Part shown: positions 1-10,503 of the stretch, in pieces
Position numbering within the stretch: position 1 is the first letter of the stretch
Layout: the number at the start of each line of letters is the position of its first letter
Assembly: GCA_027475525.1 (NCBI GenBank)
Contig: JAMWFC010000059.1
Coordinates: 1 to 64,000 of the forward strand
Source of the DNA: Macrolepiota albuminosa
Taxonomy: Eukaryota; Basidiomycota; Agaricomycetes; Agaricales; Agaricaceae
DNA length: 64,000 nt
Reading direction: 5' to 3'
Translations under genes and position numbers: made by a program
The notes under the pieces: generated by a model
What the model saw: only the letters and a program-made list of their open reading frames with translations
Databases searched by the model: none
Told to the model about the DNA's origin: nothing

Positions 1-921
1 CCATCACGTGCCCCCCTTGCCCCCCCTCGCCTTGTTCTTCCCGCCATTACCCGTGAGGACAATGACTATGACCTCGGCGAGGACAACTACAAGCCCCTCC
101 CCAATTCTCCCCCTGCCGTCCCTGCTCCCGTCCCCGCTCCCCGTCCCATCCCCAACAAATGCAACACCCTCCTCTCCAACCCCGGCGGCTCCTCCACCAG
201 CACCTTCCTCTCTGGCGGCCCAAGCGCCCCTGCCAACAACAACGGCACTACCTCCACCACCCCCCGCGACATCTCCGTCTCTCTCGCCGGGGCACAAAAC
301 GCCGCTGCCACAGCCACCGCCCACACCGCCCCCCTCCAAGTAAAATCCGAGAAAGGAGACGCAAAGAAGATGCGCATATCCTCTTTCAAGCGCAGCGGCA
401 AGACCCGATACCCGTGCCCCTACTGCTCCAAGGACTTTTCTCGCAAGAACGACACGTACAGACACATGTCATGCAAGCATAACTATAATACGATAGAGTT
501 TATTTGTGTATGCGGCCGTGTGTTGAGTCGCGGCGATGCCCTCGCTAGGCATATGCGGATTTGTAGGAAGAGCAACGACAAGGGTTCACAGGTCGCTGTT
601 GCTATTTCCGGCAGCGCGTTTGCACAGGGTGCCCCGGTCAGCACAAAGAAGAAGACGGGCCCCGACGTCGTGCCGCACCCAGGTGCTATTGACATGGATG
701 TCGATAGTGAGGAAGAGCTGGTCAATGGTGAGGAAGAGCTGGTTGATAGTGAGGAAGAGCTGGTCGATGGTGAGAAAGAGCTGGTCGATGGTGAGAAAGA
801 GCTGGTCGATGGTGAGAAAGAGCTGGTCAATGGTGAGAAAGAGCTGGTCAATGGTGAGGAAGAGCTGGTCAATGGTGAGGAAGAGCTGGTCAGTGTTGTA
901 TCTATGGAAGAAGAGGATTAG
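1..921 (+). CDS. C2H2 zinc-finger protein with C-terminal acidic repeat (5' truncated by window edge)
   Basis: The frame is open from base 1 and ends at the TAG at 919-921, so the N-terminus lies outside the window. The first ~120 residues are Pro/Ser/Ala/Thr-rich and look disordered. A canonical finger follows at 415-480 (C-x2-C-x12-H-x4-H, around CPYCSKDF). A second, atypical finger of the C-x-C-x12-H-x3-C type follows around FICVCGRV. The C-terminus is nine 7-residue acidic repeats (EEELVNG-like) ending in MEEED. Two fingers plus an acidic tail suggest a DNA-binding regulator, but the target is unknown. Truncated relatives lacking the fingers occur in both palindrome arms, so this is the only copy here with the DNA-binding part. 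Confidence 0.7.
   Translation, partial: PSRAPLAPPRLVLPAITREDNDYDLGEDNYKPLPNSPPAVPAPVPAPRPIPNKCNTLLSNPGGSSTSTFLSGGPSAPANNNGTTSTTPRDISVSLAGAQNAAATATAHTAPLQVKSEKGDAKKMRISSFKRSGKTRYPCPYCSKDFSRKNDTYRHMSCKHNYNTIEFICVCGRVLSRGDALARHMRICRKSNDKGSQVAVAISGSAFAQGAPVSTKKKTGPDVVPHPGAIDMDVDSEEELVNGEEELVDSEEELVDGEKELVDGEKELVDGEKELVNGEKELVNGEEELVNGEEELVSVVSMEEED
709..897 (+). repeat. 21-bp coding minisatellite, nine units
   Basis: Nine consecutive 21-bp units (gaggaagagctggtcaatgg plus t, with variants) keep the reading frame of the zinc-finger protein and encode E-E/K-E-L-V-N/D-G. The copies in the palindrome arms (37,486-37,612 and its mirror) carry about six units, so the array length varies. Confidence 0.9.
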
Positions 922-1393
922 ATCGGTTGTGCTCTCCCTTGTTTGACGTTTGCTGACCCCTTGTAGATCTGTTACTCCCTACGTCTCCTCTCCCTCGCTT
1001 TCCTAGTTTTCCGTCTTGCATGTCGATTTTGTACACCTGGCACTATACCACATACACTATCCCTACAGACTTTCCTTCCTTCCCCCCTCGTATCGTGTCT
1101 TTTTTTGATTTTCTTCTCCCTGATTCTTGGCTTGCGTTTTATATTACTAACGGCCTTTTTCATGTATAGAAAAGGTCACACAATATCAGTTTTTTTTTGT
1201 CTTGTTTACTTTGGAGAACGTGTTGTCGACGCGTTCTTTGTGTCACGTGTGGAAAGTGTGCGTTACATCGTTGCATCCATCCGCATCCCTTTAAAAGTTG
1301 CCAGCGCAGAGCGACCTGGCCCCATTGACTTCTCGTATGTACAGAATTCTATCCAGCCGTTGAGGTCTCACACACAACCGTACCCCTTGGTCA

Positions 1394-2240
1394 CATGTGT
1401 CCGATCCGACGGGGTTATGATAAGACCACAAACAAAACTCGAGATCCGTTCATACTTCCCTTCCATTTTGGAGCCGTTAATATATATGTATGTATACTTC
1501 CGCCCTTCGGCTTGGGGTGGCGCGAGTTTAGGTTCCGAGAATGATGCAAAGCAAATCGAGTGCTCTCACATCTCACGACACCAAAAAACCACACGAAGAG
1601 AGTTATACCTCAAAAAGCTACAAACTACGCCCGCAAATAGGTAGACTATCAATCAGAGACGCAAGTTTGATTGGAGGATGTGAGACGCGGCCTTGCCTAA
1701 CGTAACTTTTGTGCTCCACATGGTACTTTTTCCAGTGATTGACGCTCTGGAATAGATAGACTTAGTTAAATAGTTCCGGGTTTTCTGTCGTAGTAGCATC
1801 GTGTTTTTTCTTTCTGCTGGAAGCCTTCAGCACTCCCGGTGTTACCAAGATCAAAGATGAGATATGCAAGGCGTGAGCATTGTCCAAGGCACTGACAGTA
1901 CATATATATACGAGAAAAATGACAACGTCCAGCTTTCTAGCTATCCTCTTTCATTTACGAGTTACAGTTGCACTAATAAGGCTACTATTGCGTAGTGTTA
2001 TATGCAGATACCGTGTAGGAGATTAGTAGAACACACCTGGGAGCAGCGATAGGCATAAAGACCTCAGCTTTGGAAGAACTACGTTCGGTATGTGAATACA
2101 TAGAAGGCAATAGACAAAGAGAAAATCGTCCGATGGGAGACACCGATGTAGCGCATGTCCACAGGAATATAGTGCTTGTTGGGCAAGACATTGGTGAGAC
2201 TTGAACACTCTCATTCCGCGCAAGAACCAGTTGCCCCATC
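1394..2240. other. No supported gene
   Basis: Unique sequence between the duplicated zinc-finger flank and repeat R1. Short frames exist on both strands but none has a recognisable domain or a convincing exon structure. Confidence 0.5.
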
Positions 2241-2443
2241 CGTCGATCCTGTTTTTGCTCCCTCAGGACGAAGAATTCCACTACCGCACGTAGATTCTAC
2301 GTACGCACTCGCCACCTCTCTTACAGGACCCTACAGGCTATCGTCACCGATGCCGACGTCCAGAGCCTCGAATGAAATCTTCCGACCCACTGCTGTCGTC
2401 GCCCATGACCGTGACCGCGACCACGACCACGACCGCCTGCCTG
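2241..2443 (+). repeat. Dispersed repeat R, copy R1 (partial)
   Basis: Shares with seven other sites a core running from the cacgaagaattcaactac-like segment through tacgcactcgccacc, caggaccctacaggctatcg and gcctcgaacgaaatcttccg to a (accacg)n tract. R1 is cut at ~2443, where it joins the ACL4-like fragment directly. Confidence 0.85.
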
Positions 2444-3647
2444 TGCGCGTACAAAAGTGCGTGGTGTCGACGAGTGGATTGGCTTGACGCGGACTGGACT
2501 GGTCTGCGACGAGCGGCTCGTCCTGGAGATGCGGTCACGGTGGTCCCTCTCACAAACGATGTAGAACCCAGCTTGAGAATCATCATCAATAGTTCCCCCA
2601 GTTTCCCGTGTCTGTTCAAACATCAAGAAGAAACACCAACCCTCTAAATACCAAGCTTCAACCTCCTAATCATCAGACGCCATCACTCCTTGCAGCACGA
2701 GAAGGGCAGGAGTAAATAGCGAAAGCTCAAGCAAGAGCCTGACGAGTGCCAACCGACTAGGTATTGGAGGTAGCTTTGGGTCATCTTAAGAACAAAGGTT
2801 AGATAAAGGCATGCAAAGTTATATAGTGCTTTCACCTAGATCCAGATCCTTCCACACTCTCCATGACTTTTCAAGGCACTCCTTCGCGTCGTCTGGTCGT
2901 TGTTGCGACATCCGCACCGACGCAAGTGTCTGCAGAGCCTCAGCATTATTCGGGGCTACTAGTAATGCCTGCGAAATGAGATTTTCACAAGTTTTGTCTG
3001 CATCTGGTTCAAAACTAGAGCCGTGAAAAGTTGGAATACGATAAAACAAAGGCAGAAGGCTTACCAAAGGTCATACGAAGGGTCCATCCAAATTTCTACT
3101 CGGCCTACGAAAGCCTGCGCGATAGTACTTCTGAGCTCGGCTTCGTCATTCTTACTCGATTCGTCTGACGCACGCTCCTTACCCTTGAGCTGCATTGAGA
3201 GAATTTCCATCGCAGCCTGGAAGTGCTGCAAGGCCAATCATGGGTCACCATCGTTAAGTTGCGCAAGATATAGATGAGCTGAAGGTGGAGGAGGGATGGT
3301 GCATCTGGATTGGGTGGTGGTAGAGACAGAAATGCCTGCAAGGTAGACACAAGTTCAAAATAGATAGTATCACGAACGATTAACTCGCCTCTCGTGCTTG
3401 GCTAATCTCTCCTCTCCTGTCTCCAGCAGCGCCACACCTAGCATTTCCTTCCCTCTGCATTGGATGGTTCCTGTTCATGTATTCGTCGAATAAACCGCAA
3501 AGCAAGATCATAGTCACATTGGACTATGAGAGATTGAGCTTTCTCAAGAAGAGCACGCACAGTCGGACCATCCTGGGAAGAAGTATGGAGGATTGGAGGA
3601 TCTGTAGCTTTTGACGCTGCCTTCTTTTTGGCCCGTGTTCTGCCCAT
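2444..3647 (-). pseudogene. ACL4-like TPR protein pseudogene, block 1 copy
   Basis: The start MGRTRAKKK and the text VRALLEKAQSLI, DYDLALRFI, AEALQTLASVRMSQQ and PDDAKECLEKSW match a conserved basidiomycete TPR protein that resembles yeast Acl4, the chaperone escorting ribosomal protein RPL4; the assignment is from memory. Introns of ~50 bp are retained. It is not translatable: one frameshift lies near the end of the first exon, a second lies in a C-rich stretch after NPDAPS, and a TAG replaces the expected CAG near EVEAWYLEGW. All three occur in the palindrome-arm copies too; the first also in the partial copy at 23.5 kb. This copy alone also has CGA changed to TGA at about 3,240. The 3' end is replaced by R1. 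Confidence 0.65.
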
Positions 3648-3781
3648 CTCCTCGTCAACGACAAAATCGACAAATGGGATTTTTTTGTTGATCACGTGAA
3701 ATTCGTTATCAAAACGACGACATCGACGAACTCAAAGAGTCCACTCCTTTGGGCTTTTACTGTTCCGATTGACGACCTAGG

Positions 3782-5081
3782 ATGAGCTACGGATTTAGCT
3801 CAAGTACAGCTGAACCTCTCGATCCCTTGTTTCTCGAGAGATTAGACACTTTCATGGAAAGAAGTCTGACGGACGTCAAAGGCTTCGCGGAGCGAGAATT
3901 TCGTCCTTTCGAAGAGGTCTTTCGGCCTTTTTCTTATCATCTTTGCTTTGGCTCAAACACTGCCCTCAGACACGACGATTAGTTGCAGAATGGCATGCCA
4001 GATATCTTTTTCAACCAACAATCCAAGACGCCACACCTCAGGACAGAGCTATGTAAGGTCCGACTTTCACTGCCATGTGAGGGGTGATATTCCTTATTTT
4101 GTTATGCCAGTACAAACTGTGCTTTGCGATGTATCACGAATGCTGGAATCCTTCTCTAAGGTTGCAGGGATTCGATTATTCATACTTGCCGTGGATCCGA
4201 AAAACAACTCTGATCCGGGCTTTCTTGGAGGTACTATCATTGGTCAAGAGTTTTGGCGCAGTATGCGGAGTGGAGGGGACACTGGTGTAAAGGTGTTCAA
4301 AGCACATTGCTTCCGTGATCTAGAACCGTACCTTCCATCTGAACAGCATGGAGATCACCCGCTATCGTTGCCCAATGATATTCCGACCCCACCAAAGCTA
4401 CCACCTGCAAGGTCGTTGAAAACTGAGCTGTATGACGTTGTACGCAAGACGTTAAGGTCAGTTGTATGTAAGATATCGTCCATTTATCGGTTCACAGGGG
4501 CTGCCAGAGCAGTGAGCCGGTGTACGCAATGCTGAGATGAAATGGACGAATCACGAGCGACTGGACGTTTATGGCGTTCGTCTCATTGGGTGGCCGTCGG
4601 ACATTTCGGTCGCAAATCCGTCCTCCCTGAAAGTCTCTCAGAACAACGTTATTTTAAATTGCGTGGAGAACGGAACTCCGAGGTTCGAAAGGTTATTCCC
4701 AGATGCGCCCCTTCCCCTATTAGAGTCGACAAATGATGTTCCCCCTATTGTTGATGAAGTCCCGACTGTGCAACAACTTGAAAAACGGCGGTGAATTTTC
4801 GTGGGGGTCAATGGATTCTAGTGACCCGCCAATGTCGGTTAGTAAGGTCTTTGATCAACTCTGACACTGAGGAATTGAATTGTCATCAGGAAGACGTTGT
4901 ACAACCGACTGTCTACCAAACAGAGGAAAATGAAGATACTTTTCGGCCGGCGACAGATGATGCTTCAGCTATGATTGGTGATCCATGGACAGATATTGAC
5001 ATAGCCAGCCTATCTAAGAATGAATTCGATGTTACAAGTCATAGGCGTAAACGTCTGCGGAGCGGGTTGGAACAGGACTGA
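3782..5081 (+). pseudogene. Conserved basidiomycete protein of unknown function, degraded, block 1 copy
   Basis: Lies head-to-head with the ACL4-like fragment, 134 bp apart. The first exon begins MSYGFSSSTAEPLDPLFLE. Later exons include DPGFLGGTIIGQEFWRSMR and MKWTNHERLDVYGVRL, wording I associate with an uncharacterised agaricomycete family; I know no function. The C-terminal exon ends in a basic RRKRLRSG stretch near 5,050. Introns are recognisable, but joining the exons needs a frame change near 4,155, and a TGA sits just before the GVRNAEMKW segment. This copy is longer than the others near 4,155. Treated as a pseudogene; a misread intron structure is the alternative. Confidence 0.55.
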
Positions 5082-5257
5082 TGTTTTATATCCGCGATAA
5101 CATATACCGTACTTTCATCTATACTTAGTGAGGATCTTGTAATCGCCCTATTTCGTAATCACCCTATGGTAATCACAAATGACGACGATCACTATCTGGA
5201 GATAACTTTGTAGTCTCATATAAATCTGGTTCGTATACAACTCTTCTGACAACCACT

Positions 5258-6079
5258 ATGTTTGTTCTCTTCTTTCTTTTCGTGAGCTACGGTCAAATCT
5301 ATCTCCCTGTCCTGATATCGTCCTAGTTCGTCTCCTTCAGTCGATCCAACAGCCCCGAACTTGCATCCAGTTTCAGAAGCATACAAAGAGAATGATTTGT
5401 TCGGCGAGCTCGAACCAAAGGACACAGAGTGGACCTGTACAAATAGCAACTTTGTGACTGAGACGCAGATTTTTTTATGTGTCCGCCGACGATGGCAAGT
5501 TCATCATTCTACAGGTGATTCATTCCTCTGTCGGGTTAGCAAAGTCTTTGAAGGAAAAGGAGATCGGATGCAAATTGACAAGTCATTTCTAGTTTGTGGT
5601 ATCCGAACATCCAATTCGTTTTCAAGCTCTACGATTCGAAAACGAAACAAATCGTATGGAAATCCGTCAACGTAAACAACATTGTCACATCGCCTCCCGG
5701 TCTCGACAAACGGTCTTGCAAGGCGGACGAGTTTTCGATCACTTACAAACAGAATGCTGTATCTAATTATTCTGAACCATATACCATCACCGCCAATCTC
5801 GCTGCAGATCTCCAGTTATCTTTCGATATTGCGCGTCCGGCTGGCGTACCTGGCTGGAAGGTTGGCAAAGGACCCAAAGGTGGCTTCACATACTTCGGGC
5901 ATAACCCCATGCATGCAGAAGGTTATGCTATCCATAGATTCTGGCCTTATACCAAGGCAACAGGCACTGTCATCCGTGCTGGTAAGGCTGTGACGTACCG
6001 AGGGCCAAGCATGATGGTCGCAGCAATCCAGGGCATGCGCCCTAACTTTCTTGCATCAGCTTGGAATTTTGCGAACTTC
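5258..6079 (+). pseudogene. SVF1: SVF1 (survival factor 1) N-terminal part, fused to OMA1
   Basis: The protein text FGELEPKDTEWTC, LWYPNIQFVFKLYD, PPGLDKRSCKADEFS, GWKVGKGPKGGFTYFG and AIQGMRPNFLASAWNFA identifies Svf1, a lipocalin-fold, ceramide-handling, stress-survival protein of fungi. An intron of 58 bp (5535-5592, gttagc...tctag) is intact. A seven-T run at about 5,470 is one base too long for the frame, so translation breaks there; the same run occurs in the arm copies. After AWNFANF at ~6,077 the sequence switches to OMA1. The short first exon (ATG at 5,258) is uncertain in phase. Frames around IARPAGVPGW are correct here, unlike in the arm copies. Confidence 0.8.
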
Positions 6080-6545
6080 TTTCCCTCCTCCTCCACGCCG
6101 TCCCACTCCAACTCCAGAACAGACTGCAGAGCTCGCTATCCTGCTAGCGCACGAATTATCACATTTGGTTTGTCCTCACCATTTAGAATCTCTGTCGTCT
6201 ACAACAGTTATCTTTCCGGGAACTATCTCCATAATAATGGACGTCGTTCGTGTCTTATTTCCCGTCACCATGCTTTTTGGTCCATTCGTGAACGATGCGG
6301 TTGCCAATCTTGGTAAAGTGGGGTCTGGAGAGCTCGTCAGAGTGGGCGAGCTCCGCATAACTGTGAATCAGGAAACTGAAGCGGACATTGTCTCTGCGAG
6401 GTGGGTTGATTCTTGAACATCTTCTCTTTCACCCTAAACATTATACACACATATATAGGCTACTAGCTCATGCTGGGTTTGATGCGAGGGATGCTGTAAG
6501 ATTCTGGGATAACCGGTCATCAAATTCAAAATCAGTGGAATGTGC
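6080..6545 (+). pseudogene. OMA1: OMA1-like M48 metallopeptidase, C-terminal half
   Basis: Carries the zinc-binding motif HELSH (6150-6164), a hydrophobic stretch, and NQETEADIVSAR, which supplies the third zinc ligand (E of EAD). A GT-AG intron follows (about 6,401-6,460), then LLAHAGFDARDAVRFWDNR. This order is that of Oma1, the stress-activated peptidase of the mitochondrial inner membrane. The N-terminus is replaced by SVF1, with only CTT shared at the junction, and the C-terminus breaks off after SVECA. The missing N-terminal half, overlapping through HELSH, lies on the minus strand at 52.1-53.5 kb. Confidence 0.75.
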
Positions 6546-6648
6546 GGGGAAGTTTAAGCTCTTAGACCGCCTGTCCCCCCCGCTATGGCCCGGCATACTT
6601 TAGAAAGTGAAAGCTGCGGGTTTAAACGCCTTCAGTGCGTGCACTCAT

Positions 6649-6746
6649 ATGGCGCTCATCAACCCAGCTCCTGGTCTCATCGACTTCGACTGCTTCCGTG
6701 CTCTCCAACCGCCGCAGCGTCCCATCCCGGCGCTTTATATGGCATT
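6649..6746 (+). other. Isolated first-exon-like fragment
   Basis: An ATG opens a short reading frame (MALINPAPGLIDFDCF...) that runs into a good donor site, ttgtaag, at 6747. No downstream exon can be joined, because R2 begins within 50 bp. It reads like a captured first exon of an unidentified gene. Confidence 0.35.
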
Positions 6747-6792
6747 GTAAGACTTCTTTTTCTTTTTTTCGTTATCATTGCGAGCTCATTGC

Positions 6793-7389
6793 GCGGCCGT
6801 CATCGGCATCCGTCGCGACCCCCCAGTTTTTTGACCTCGTTTCCCACTCGTGACGGCCTGCAACGTCTGATCAACTTTGCCTCCGGACGCCTACTAGCAT
6901 CACACTTTGCTTGCCAGGCGGCATGTCTCCGCATTCGACCGACTAACTTTGTATTCGTCGATCTTGTTCCCGTTCCCTCAGCACGAAGCATTCAACTGCG
7001 CTATGTAGAGCCTATGTACGCACTCGCCACCGTTCTCACAGGTCCCTGCAGCTTATTGTCACTGGTGTCGACGTCCAGAGCCTCGAACGAAATCTTCTGA
7101 CCCGCCGCTGTCCTCGCCCATGACCACGACCACGACCACGACCACCCGCCTACCTCTATGGCTTCGCGGAGGAATTCCAGTCCGCCCCGCATCCGTTTAC
7201 CGGACGAGACAGCCGTAAGGAAGAGGAAGCATAGACTGTATTAGCGGCCAAATACATAGCGATGTACACTAATTTCGGAAGATCTTTTTCAAAGCACTTG
7301 TCATTAACCAAAACGTCATGTTTCAAATGGATTGCAATAAATGTAAGTTAATGTACGTAACGTATGCTGCAAAAAAGGTTGAAACCCGC
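6793..7389 (+). repeat. Dispersed repeat R, copy R2 (complete right end)
   Basis: The core is followed by a right part shared with R7: gactgtattagcggccaaat, then ctaatttcggaagatctttt, ending in ggttgaaacccgc. Similarity with R7 stops exactly at that cccgc, so this is taken as a true end of the repeat. On the other side it runs from about ccgtcgcgacccccc. Confidence 0.85.
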
Positions 7390-7392
7390 CAG

Positions 7393-7440
7393 AGGCGGGG
7401 ACGGGACAGAGCGGTAGAGTGGGGCGGTGTGTGCGTTGGA
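7393..7440 (-). pseudogene. 48-bp fragment of the zinc-finger gene next to R2
   Basis: These 48 bases match 44,541-44,588 (coding part of the arm zinc-finger copy) with one mismatch. The fragment starts within a few bases of the R2 end and is followed by unrelated sequence. Confidence 0.75.
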
Positions 7441-8392
7441 TCACACATTCAAAGTAGTCTCAATCAGGTCACGGACCCTTGCTTATTCGTATTTGTTTGC
7501 CAATTTTTTTAAGGTTGCGTACTTGTTTTGAACGAAACTTGACTGGACTTTTCTGAGGCTTTCACTGGATATAAAATCATGAAAAAATCACCATTGTGAT
7601 CAGAAAGGAGTCTAGAAATTTAGAAAGCATTTTTTACAATTTTATATCAGATCGGTCTTGTAGTTAACGCCTTCTCTGTTCTGCATACTTTCCATGTGTT
7701 ATTTGTTGCTGATCCATATTTCACCGTGAAATCAATCTTCATTTACTCAAACAGGGTCTAGACGCTTGTCTCAGGCGCTTGCTGCGCGGTCGGTTTCCGC
7801 CGCAATAAAATCTCTCTTTCCATCTTTCCAGACCATCAGGAGTTACATAACTCCCATGACCTTGACATGAGCAGCATCCAAATAGACCCCATCCACCACG
7901 CTGCCGTTACTCTCATCTCCATTCTCAGATACTTAGGATATACAAGTGCTCTGAGCGCCGACCCTTGCTTGCTACTGCTTTGGCCTAAACCGCATGCCAA
8001 AGGTAAAGGATCTGAATCTTTACCATTGATTATCCAGCCGCTGAACTGCGACTCTCCATCAGAAACTTGAAGGATTGATATTCGTGCCGTCAACTCATGG
8101 AGCGTGGCCCTCCCTCGAAACTCTCAAGATCCAGCTTGTCCAGCATCTCTATGGTCAATCACGTTTCTTCACTACGTGAGATGCAAGAAACGATTCCAAT
8201 GTCATATGCTTCTATGATCACACTATGAAAGGGAAATATAGATCGTCGTGTGTCTCCAAGGCAGGCCATGTTGTACAGTGCAACAATCAGCAAGGAAATA
8301 CAAGGGTGAGTTTGAAGTCGTCTTTATCTTTCACTGACTACATTCACAAGAACTAAAATTCTCTATAAAGATTGCTAAAAAAAACCTTGAAC
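7441..8392. other. No supported gene
   Basis: Unassigned sequence. A 67-codon frame starts at 7,867 but has no recognisable domain, and the surrounding frames are closed. Confidence 0.4.
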
Positions 8393-8458
8393 GATGATCA
8401 TGAATTCATATCAACGTTGCTTGAAGATGATCATGAATTCATATCAACGTTGCTTGAA
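8393..8458 (+). repeat. Perfect 33-bp tandem duplication
   Basis: Two identical 33-bp units (gatgatcatgaattcatatc...) lie end to end. The frame gives DDHEFISTLLE twice before a stop, so it may be the remnant of a coding repeat. Confidence 0.9.
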
Positions 8459-8639
8459 GATGAAGTCAATACCCACTAGCATGGTACGTCTGTTTTTCCT
8501 GTCAGATGCAAAACATATCGACACCCCTGTCCACAGGTCCCTCTCGGTTCCTGCTTATCTTCTCCTTCATCACCCTCTTTTTTGACTATCTTCTAACACT
8601 ACAGTCCGTGGTACACACTGTATACGATGGCCAGAGCCA

Positions 8640-9060
8640 TATCCGCGTAGGTCTATCTACTCGAGTCTTACGAAGCCCGTATCTTGCTCCTCAAAGACAA
8701 GCTCTCGATCGGGCATCAGGCACACGGCCAGCTCAACGAGGAGAAGCAGGGAATTTTACTGTTGAAGGAGACGATGATCGGATGCGGTTCGATATAGATG
8801 AGATGCGGCATAATATCGTTGTTTCGCATGGGAATGGAAGCGGGCAGGCGAGCGCGGCGAATACGCTGTGTTGTTGATGGATGAGTTCTCAAGTCAATGT
8901 CTGAATTGCAGGGATACACCACCAACATCACAGCCGCCGTCCGCGACCTCATCTGCGACACCAGTGTGCCACCCCCCAACACCACTACCAACAACAATTC
9001 TCACCTTTGTCTCTCGGACACCACATTCACATCCATATCGTGTCGCGCGTTCTCCATTAC
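8640..9060 (+). pseudogene. Coiled-coil protein debris
   Basis: One frame reads ESYEARILLLKDKLSIGHQ before a stop. About 150 bp later a second stretch reads ELQGYTTNITAAVRDLICD, followed by an Asn/Thr-rich segment. They look like pieces of one charged, helical protein, separated by stops and frame changes. The family is unknown. Confidence 0.35.
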
Positions 9061-9089
9061 AGGTACATGGACACGGAAATACGTATTAC

Positions 9090-9640
9090 TGTCCGCAGTC
9101 CGCATTGCCCGAACATACCAAGCCTCTGGCGACAACGTGTCCCATCAACTGTTTTTTTGCCAGTTTGAAGCTCAACTACGATGAATGCGCTGGCCAGCGC
9201 TGACCATTTCCACCGCAGCTTGCAGCATGGCGGCATACGCCGAAGATCCTGCTTCCGAATGCATCCAAGACATCATCGTGCTTCCAGAAGCTCATCTTGG
9301 CGCTCTGCAAGGCGTACACGCAGGTCGGTACCAGGGTGGTTCATCGGAAGCTAAGATGGCCACCATCAACAAGGCGTACGAGGTCCTCAGCACGCCGGTA
9401 AGCATCATCACCATTTCTTTACTGCCTTCACTCCCACACTACTAACACCTACCTCCTTCTCACAGAGCGCGTGCGCTTTGACAACAGCGAAGACCAGAAT
9501 GATCCGATGAATCAACAGGGCAGGTACGCATATTCCTTTGCCGTGGGTGGGCACCCCTTTATGCATTTCTTCCAGTAGGGCGGGTTCCCTGGCGGTGGTA
9601 GCCACGGCGGGCCATTCCAGCATCGATTTCAATGTTTATC
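9090..9640 (+). pseudogene. DnaJ-like C-terminal fragment of a TPR/DnaJ co-chaperone
   Basis: A frame with ARTYQASGDN and FEAQLR is followed by GGSSEAKMATINKAYEVLST, the end of a J domain. After an intron (~9,400-9,466) comes RVRFDNSEDQNDPMNQQG, the usual text after the J domain in DNAJC3-type proteins. The HPD motif that stimulates Hsp70 is not preserved where it should precede GGSSEAK, so it could not act as a co-chaperone. TPRs of what may be the same gene family lie on the minus strand at 25.5-25.9 kb. Confidence 0.55.
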
Positions 9641-10104
9641 TTCATTATATCATTGTTTCCTCGAAGACTAGCAATAGATAAATGTCCGATATCACCATTC
9701 GTCGTGCTCTATCTAGCCTTTATGAGTTCCGGGAAGGTTCGACTCCTTCCCAGAACATGTATCTGCCCTTGTGTGCCAAGTCTTCACACGGAGCACTCGC
9801 TAATTCGTCAGAGTAAAGTGTTCTTATATTCCTTCGTCTTTGCTCTTTAACTAACATGTAAAGTAGACAATGAACGTTACTCTCAGCGCCGGATAAATGG
9901 CCGCGCGCCCTCCAAACCCTGTATGTCTTGCTGCAAGTGACGAACACGCCATCCAGTAAGCCCGTAGCTGCCAAAGATAACCTGCTAAACTCCAGACCAG
10001 CGCAATGATAGTGCGTATTAGCTCGTCCGCCTTGTAAGTGTTTACTGAAGCCGGCAAGTAGGGTAACGAGATTGATCATGGCGTCAAAGAGGTCATGGAA
10101 TCGG
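9641..10104. other. No supported gene
   Basis: Nothing assignable. A tRNA-like B box (ggttcgactcc) sits at ~9,737 without the rest of a tRNA. Confidence 0.4.
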
Positions 10105-10503
10105 AATTTGGTACAGCTCAGCTCGGTGTCGACGCACTCGCTGTCGTCAGGCCTCTCGTTGTGTGCATTTGGTGCACGTGCCAATGACGTCGAAGCTTGG
10201 GCGGCGCAGGCGGAGCTGTAGGCGTGCGAGGCGACCCTGGCGCTCAAGGAGCAGGCGCTGCGTTTTGGACGCGTGGAGGCCCTCAAGGCAGGCCTTGTCC
10301 TGCGATGTCATGCGCTCATGGACTGCGGGTGGGTCTGGGCCGAGGTCGGGAAATCCGCACTACAGGTGTTGCATGACGACGGCGAGTGGCTGTTTTGGTT
10401 TTGTAACGAGGTTTGCCACCTGATCGAGGGGAACATAGGAAATCCACCCTGCATTGAATATGCGCTGAATGCGAACCGGAATAGGCAGAACATTGGGATC
10501 TAA
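10105..10503 (+). pseudogene. Helical hypothetical fragment
   Basis: The frame reads AQAELQACEATLALKEQALR and then HALMDCGWVWAEVGKSALQV, ending in a stop at 10,501-10,503. The heptad-like start and Trp-rich second part look like real protein, possibly the tail of a coiled-coil or gag-like protein. No start codon or family could be assigned. Confidence 0.35.

Larger units (their letters stand above)
1..1393 (+). repeat. Duplicated zinc-finger segment shared with both palindrome arms
   Basis: Bases 1-78 and about 710-1393 match 37,408-38,113 in the left arm and the mirror positions in the right arm, including about 470 bp of 3' flank. The arm copies lack roughly 630 bp that here encode the zinc fingers. 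Similarity stops abruptly after ccccttggtca at 1393. This copy has the opposite orientation relative to the neighbouring ACL4-like fragment, so the segments were shuffled, not copied as one unit. Confidence 0.85.

Noticed and set aside
4..465. Minus-strand Gly/Val-rich frame opposite the zinc-finger gene
   Set aside because: Complement of Pro/Ala/Thr-rich coding sequence; no codon pattern or domain of its own.
709..897. CRISPR array
   Set aside because: Units are contiguous 21-bp coding repeats without spacers, in a eukaryotic genome.
6616..7390. R2 as a terminal-inverted-repeat transposon (gcgggtttaaac at the left, gtttcaacccgc-like end at the right)
   Set aside because: Only about 12 imperfect bases match, the left one lies in sequence not shared by other R copies, and no target duplication is visible.
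9735..9755. tRNA gene suggested by a perfect B box (ggttcgactcc) in a T-arm-like hairpin
   Set aside because: No A box, no matching acceptor stem and no anticodon arm at the right distance upstream.
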